5,643 bases of DNA from contig JAUHZL010000208.1 of assembly GCA_030425945.1 (NCBI GenBank), positions 1-5,643 of the forward strand, in the 5' to 3' direction. The notes under the pieces are model-generated. The model was not told the DNA's origin and did no database searches. It saw only the letters and a list, made by a program, of their open reading frames with translations. This DNA comes from Alphaproteobacteria bacterium. GTDB taxonomy: Bacteria > Pseudomonadota > Alphaproteobacteria > Rhodobacterales > Rhodobacteraceae. Shown here one piece after another: positions 1 to 5,643 of this stretch (positions are counted from its first letter, which is position 1; each line of letters opens with the position of its first letter). The translations under genes were made by a program, and so were the position numbers.

Positions 1-2419
<2,419 letters not shown>

Positions 2420-2436
<17 letters not shown>

Positions 2437-3952
2437 CGCACGCCGCCCGGCGCGCCCGGCACTGACACTCCTGGCGGCGGCCCTGATCGCGATATCGGGG
2501 CCGACCCCGGGCCGGTCCGAGACCGTGACGCTCAACGCGACCGACGGGGATCTGGCCCTGACCGGTGAGTTGCGCGCCTTCGACGGCCGCTTCTACCAGA
2601 TCGAGACCGAGTTCGGCCTGATGACCGTAGCCGGTGACCGTGTCTATTGCTCCGGCGCCGCCTGTCCGGGCGATGCCGAGACGACCGGCTTCACCGTCAG
2701 CGCCGATCAGACCTACGGGCGCGTCCTGCTGCCTGCGTTGGTCGAGGCCTTCGCCGCGCGGCAGGGCTTGCCCCTGCGCCGTGTCGAGCACGCGCCGCAG
2801 CACGTCGTGTACGAACTCGGCTCGGACGATACCCGCAGGCACTTCCCGGTGACCCTGCACCTTGCCGGATCTGCCGAGGCCTTTGCCGACCTCGCCGTGG
2901 GGCGGGCAGAAATGGCGCTGGCGTCCCGCTTTCCGACCGACTCGGAGGCCCTCTTCATTTCCGACGCGGGGTATGGCGACCTTTCGAGCCCCGCCCAGCG
3001 GATGTTGCTGGGGGTGGATGCCCTGGCTGTCGTCGTCGCCAACGGGGCCCTGGCACAGGCGGTGTCGGGCGCTCCGGTCGGGGCCGAGCTGCCGGACGAC
3101 CTGACCGCCCGTCTCGCCGCGCGCCTCGTGCCGCGTCCGGCCGGGCCGCCCGAGGTTCATGTCGCGGTCGACCCTGCGGACCTGGAGCCGCTCTTTGGAC
3201 CCGATGTGACCGACGGGACGGCCGTTCGCCACAACGACGGATGGTCCGTGCAGTCGGCCGTCCGCGACAGCCGGGCCCGTGTCGGGCTGATTCCCGCGGC
3301 GGCTCTGCACGCGGGGCGGGTCCTTCCGCTGGTCGGAAGCTGCGGTCTCGCGCTTGCCCCGGATCGGGGGGCGCTGTTGACGGGCGACTATCCGGCGCTG
3401 ATCCCGGCGCTGGCCTACCTGCCGGACCGGAGGCTGCCGCGGGACATGATCGGGTTCATCTCGTTCCTGCAGTCTGACGAGGCGCGCCGGGTCATGGCGC
3501 GGGCGGGGGTCGCCCATCCGGACCCCGGCGAGACGGTGGATGTCCCCCTCGCCGGTCGGCTGCTCGCGGCGCTGGCCCATCCGGGCACGCTGGCCGAGCC
3601 GGACGTGTATCGCGACCTTGCCCGGACACTGGTCGGGGCGCGCCGTCTGGGATTGGCGTTCAGGGCGGGAGCGGAGGCGTCGTTCGACGCGGTCCTGTCG
3701 GACCTCGCGCTCGACTCGCTGACCGAGGCGGTGACCTCGGGCACCGTTCCGGCTGACGGGCTGATCCTCGGCGTGTTCGGCGGGGAGGCCGAGCGCCGGC
3801 TGGCCGAGCGTATTGCCGCCGGGGTCGGCGAGGCGGCGAGTGGGAAACGCCCGGCCATTCACGACTTCGGCGCGGCGCTGCCGGTCGCATGCCCGGAGGA
3901 TCCCGGCGCGGAGCGGTTGAATGCGCGGGTCGAGGTCTGGGTGCAGGGCTAG
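2420..3952 (+). CDS. Exported PstS-like substrate-binding protein with degenerate OmpA-like C-terminus
   Basis: The protein has 510 residues. I chose the ATG at 2420 because it gives a good Sec signal peptide: a basic stretch (RRPARP, 9-13), a hydrophobic core (ALTLLAAALIAISG, 14-27) and likely cleavage after Ser33. The longer in-frame start at 2264 would only add an Arg/Pro-rich shadow of secA. Residues 34-83 form a small beta-type module with a Cys pair (77, 82). Residues ~93-365 resemble a PstS/type 2 periplasmic-binding fold: VSADQTYGRVLLPAL (93-107), AGSAEAFADLAVGRAEMALASR (149-170) and SFLQSDEARRVMARAG (347-362). Residues ~408-510 look like a worn OmpA domain ending NARVEVWV (501-508). 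I expect a periplasmic location. Phosphate is only a guess for the ligand; no pst permease or ATPase gene is present here. The gene overlaps secA by 17 bases in the +1 frame with only a weak purine stretch (AAGAAG, 2401-2406) upstream, so coupling to secA translation is possible. Confidence 0.85.
3949..3952. other. Shared CTAG: overlapping stop codons of convergent genes
   Basis: The palindrome CTAG provides TAG on the plus strand (3950-3952) for the PstS-like gene and TAG on the minus strand (3951-3949) for the radC-like gene. The two convergent reading frames overlap by four bases, with no intergenic DNA. Any transcription stop signal for either operon must lie inside the opposing coding sequence. 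Confidence 0.97.
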
Positions 3953-4614
3953 AACAGCCCCTCCGACCGGAAGCTGACATGCCGCCCGTGCCCGATCACG
4001 AGGTGATCGTGCAGCGTGATCCCGAACAGGTCGGCACTGTCGCGCAGGCGATGCGTCATGGCGATATCGGTCTCGGACGGGGTCGGATCGCCCGACGGGT
4101 GGTTGTGCACGAGGATCAGGGCCGTCGCGTCGAGCGCCAGCGCCCGGCGCAAGACCTCGCGCGGATAGAGCGGGACGTGATCCACGCTGCCGGTCCCGAG
4201 CACCTCGTCTGCGATCAGGCGGTTCTTCCGGTCGAGGAACAGGGCGCGCAACTCTTCCCGCCGGAGGCCCGCGTGCGTGACGTGACAGTAGTCCAGCAGC
4301 GCCTGCCAGTGCGACAGCACCGGCCGGTCCAGCACCCGCGTCCGGCACAGGCAGCGGGCCGCGCGCCGGGCGACGCCGAGCCGCTCGACGTCCTGCCGGG
4401 ACATGCCGAGGGCCTTCAGATCGTCCGGGTCGGCGGCGAGCACGCCGCCCGCCGATCCGAAGCGTAGAAGAAGTTGGGTGACCAGCGGGGTTGCCGGGGC
4501 GACCGCCAGAAGACCCGCGATCAGGTCGACGTCTTCGGCATAGACGACCGGACCGGGCCGCGGCACCGGGGTGGCAAAGAGATCGGGTTGCAGGAGAGGG
4601 GCGGCGGAGGACAT
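3949..4614 (-). CDS. radC: RadC-family JAB/JAMM domain protein, short form
   Basis: The protein has 221 residues. The C-terminal half is a clear RadC domain: EELRALFLDRKNRL (120-133), PREVLRRAL (151-159), the metal-binding JAMM signature HNHPSGDPTPSETD (170-183; His170, His172, Asp183) and the LHDHLVIG strand (201-208). By family knowledge this is a JAB1/MPN zinc-hydrolase fold, but its biochemical activity in bacteria is unsettled; the old radC DNA-repair phenotype of E. coli was traced to recG. The N-terminal half keeps RFGSAGGVLAADPDDLKALG (51-70), matching the helix-hairpin-helix region, but the usual GIGxxKA hairpin reads GMSRQDVERL, and the family's N-terminal helical block is reduced to a Pro-rich leader. 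The start is firm: a GGAGG lies 8 bases upstream, and an in-frame stop at 4657-4659 has no start codon after it. The gene follows dnaJ by 34 bases on the same strand, so it is probably in its operon. Confidence 0.9.
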   Translation of the reverse strand: MSSAAPLLQPDLFATPVPRPGPVVYAEDVDLIAGLLAVAPATPLVTQLLLRFGSAGGVLAADPDDLKALGMSRQDVERLGVARRAARCLCRTRVLDRPVLSHWQALLDYCHVTHAGLRREELRALFLDRKNRLIADEVLGTGSVDHVPLYPREVLRRALALDATALILVHNHPSGDPTPSETDIAMTHRLRDSADLFGITLHDHLVIGHGRHVSFRSEGLF

Positions 4615-4648
4615 GGGTCGATCCTCCGCCTCCGGGATGAAAAGCGGG
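4615..4648 (-). other. dnaJ to radC intergenic gap, no terminator seen
   Basis: The gap is 34 bases and is the only non-coding DNA in the window. Besides the Shine-Dalgarno it holds no inverted repeat followed by a T-run and no recognisable promoter boxes. This supports read-through from dnaJ into the radC-like gene as one transcript. Confidence 0.7.
4623..4633 (-). promoter_or_regulatory. Ribosome binding site of the radC-like gene
   Basis: Read on the minus strand the sequence is GGAGGCGGAGG, two consecutive Shine-Dalgarno cores. The nearer one (4623-4627) is 8 bases before the ATG at 4614, ideal spacing. It lies in the 34-base gap after the dnaJ stop, so the RadC-like protein can be initiated independently on a dnaJ transcript. 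It also fixes the start of this unusually short RadC. Confidence 0.85.
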
Positions 4649-5643
4649 TTAACTCGTCATCCCGTCCCAGAAACGCTTCACCTTCGAGAAGAAATTGGTC
4701 GTCTCGGGCGAGTTCGATTCCTCGCTGAGCTTCTCGAATTCCTTCAGCAGCTCGCGCTGGCGGGCGGTCAGGTTCACCGGGGTCTCGACCGCCAGCTCGA
4801 TGTACATGTCGCCCGTGCTGCCGCCGCGCAGGGCGGGCATGCCCTTGCCGCGCAGCCGCATCTGCTGTCCCGCCTGGCTGCCAACCGGGATCTTCACCCG
4901 GCTCCGCCCGCCGTCGATGTTGGGCACCTCGACCTCGCCCCCGAGCGCGGCGGTGGCCATGCTGACCGGCACGCGGCAGTGCAGCGTTGCGCCCTCGCGG
5001 GTGAAGATCGGGTGGTCCGCCACGTCGACGAAGATATAGAGGTCGCCCGACGGCCCGCCGCGCAAGCCGGCTTCGCCTTCGCCGGCCAGCCGGATCCGGT
5101 TCCCGGTCTCGACCCCGGCGGGGATGTTGACCGAGAGGGCGCGCTCGCGCTCTTCCCGGCCGCCGCCGCCGCAGGTGCGGCACGGGTTCTTGATGATCTG
5201 GCCGAGGCCCGAGCAGGTCGGGCAGGTGCGCTCGACCGTGAAGAAGCCCTGCTGCGCCCGAACCTTGCCCATGCCGGTGCAGGTCGGGCATGTCACCGGT
5301 TCCACGCCGCCTTCCGCGCCGGTGCCCTTGCAGGAAGAACAGGTGACCGAACCCGGTACCTTGATCGTCTTCTGCACGCCTGCGAAGGCCTCCTCGAGCG
5401 AGATGCGCAGGTTGTAGCGCAGGTCGGACCCGCGCGAGGCACGTTGCCGCCCGCCGCGTCCGCCGCCCATGAAGTCGCCGAACAGGTCCTCGAACACATC
5501 GGAGAAGGCCGAGGCAAAGTCGCCGTTGCCGCCGCCCGGGAACCCGCCGCCGCCCGGCCGCTGGCCCATGCCACCCTCGAAGGCGGCGTGGCCGAACCGG
5601 TCGTAGGCGGCTTTCTTGTCCGGGTCCTTCAGCGCATCGTAGG
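4649..5643 (-). CDS. dnaJ: Chaperone protein DnaJ (Hsp40), 5'-truncated by the window edge
   Basis: DnaJ delivers unfolded clients to DnaK and stimulates its ATPase. The frame is open to the right edge; 330 codons are visible, beginning YDALKDPDKKAAYDRFGHAA, the end of the J-domain (helix IV). By comparison with E. coli DnaJ about 53 residues are missing, including the HPD motif, so the full length would be near 383, normal for the family. Next comes a Gly-rich linker with GDFASAFSDVFEDLFGDF (visible 40-57), then four CxxCxGxG zinc-finger repeats: CSSCKGTG, CPTCTGMG, CPTCSGLG and CRTCGGGG, with cysteines at 101/104, 118/121, 140/143 and 154/157. These build the two zinc centres of a type I (class A) DnaJ. 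Client-binding domains I and II and the dimerisation tail follow, and the protein ends FWDGMTS before TAA. The ATG at 5569 is internal. dnaK is often next to dnaJ, but nothing upstream is visible here. Confidence 0.98.
   Translation of the reverse strand, partial: YDALKDPDKKAAYDRFGHAAFEGGMGQRPGGGGFPGGGNGDFASAFSDVFEDLFGDFMGGGRGGRQRASRGSDLRYNLRISLEEAFAGVQKTIKVPGSVTCSSCKGTGAEGGVEPVTCPTCTGMGKVRAQQGFFTVERTCPTCSGLGQIIKNPCRTCGGGGREERERALSVNIPAGVETGNRIRLAGEGEAGLRGGPSGDLYIFVDVADHPIFTREGATLHCRVPVSMATAALGGEVEVPNIDGGRSRVKIPVGSQAGQQMRLRGKGMPALRGGSTGDMYIELAVETPVNLTARQRELLKEFEKLSEESNSPETTNFFSKVKRFWDGMTS

Noticed and set aside
3946..3960. Inverted repeat GGGCT-AGAAC-AGCCC across the convergent stops, a possible bidirectional terminator
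   Set aside because: The stem is only five base pairs and no T-run follows on either strand, so it does not meet the pattern of an intrinsic terminator. A Rho-assisted role cannot be excluded.
3993..4009. Perfect 7-base inverted repeat CGATCAC-GAG-GTGATCG, a possible operator
   Set aside because: It lies inside the radC-like gene and falls on the conserved HDHLVIG codons, which explain it; no promoter is nearby.
3889..4467. A 192-codon plus-strand frame antisense to the radC-like gene
   Set aside because: The minus strand encodes a clear JAMM signature across the same bases, and the plus-strand product shows no recognisable pattern.
5158..5345. Repetitive GC-rich pattern in dnaJ, a possible DNA repeat array
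   Set aside because: It is the four CxxCxGxG zinc-finger repeats of DnaJ; the spacing is irregular and the DNA copies are diverged.

Overview
The window is GC-rich and densely coding. It looks like a chromosomal housekeeping region of an alphaproteobacterium, most plausibly of the Rhodobacterales/Paracoccaceae. That placement rests on strong G/C bias at third codon positions, the SecA and DnaJ sequences, and an exported PstS-like/OmpA-like hybrid of a kind I recall from that order. It is inferred from sequence feel, not from a database search.

Layout, left to right. (1) Plus strand, 1-2436: the 3' nine-tenths of secA, the ATPase motor of the Sec protein-export system, entering just before its Walker A motif and ending in a zinc-binding tail. 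(2) Plus strand, 2420-3952: an exported solute-binding (PstS-like) protein with a degenerate OmpA-like C-terminus. Its ATG lies inside the end of secA (17-base overlap), so the two are probably co-transcribed and may be translationally coupled. (3) Minus strand, 3949-4614: a short RadC-family JAB/JAMM protein. (4) Minus strand, 4649-5643: dnaJ, the Hsp40 co-chaperone, which runs off the right edge and lacks about 50 N-terminal residues, including the HPD motif.

Two plus-strand genes meet two minus-strand genes tail to tail. The stop codons of genes 2 and 3 share one palindromic CTAG, so there is no intergenic space at the convergence. The dnaJ and radC-like genes are 34 bases apart and read the same way, so the RadC-like protein is probably expressed from a dnaJ-containing (possibly heat-shock) transcript. 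No non-coding gap exceeds 34 bases. I see no RNA gene, mobile element, CRISPR array, clear promoter or convincing intrinsic terminator.

I do not see a new multi-gene system. The points most worth a second look are the eroded domains of the PstS-like protein, the reduced RadC N-terminus, and the zero-gap convergent junction.
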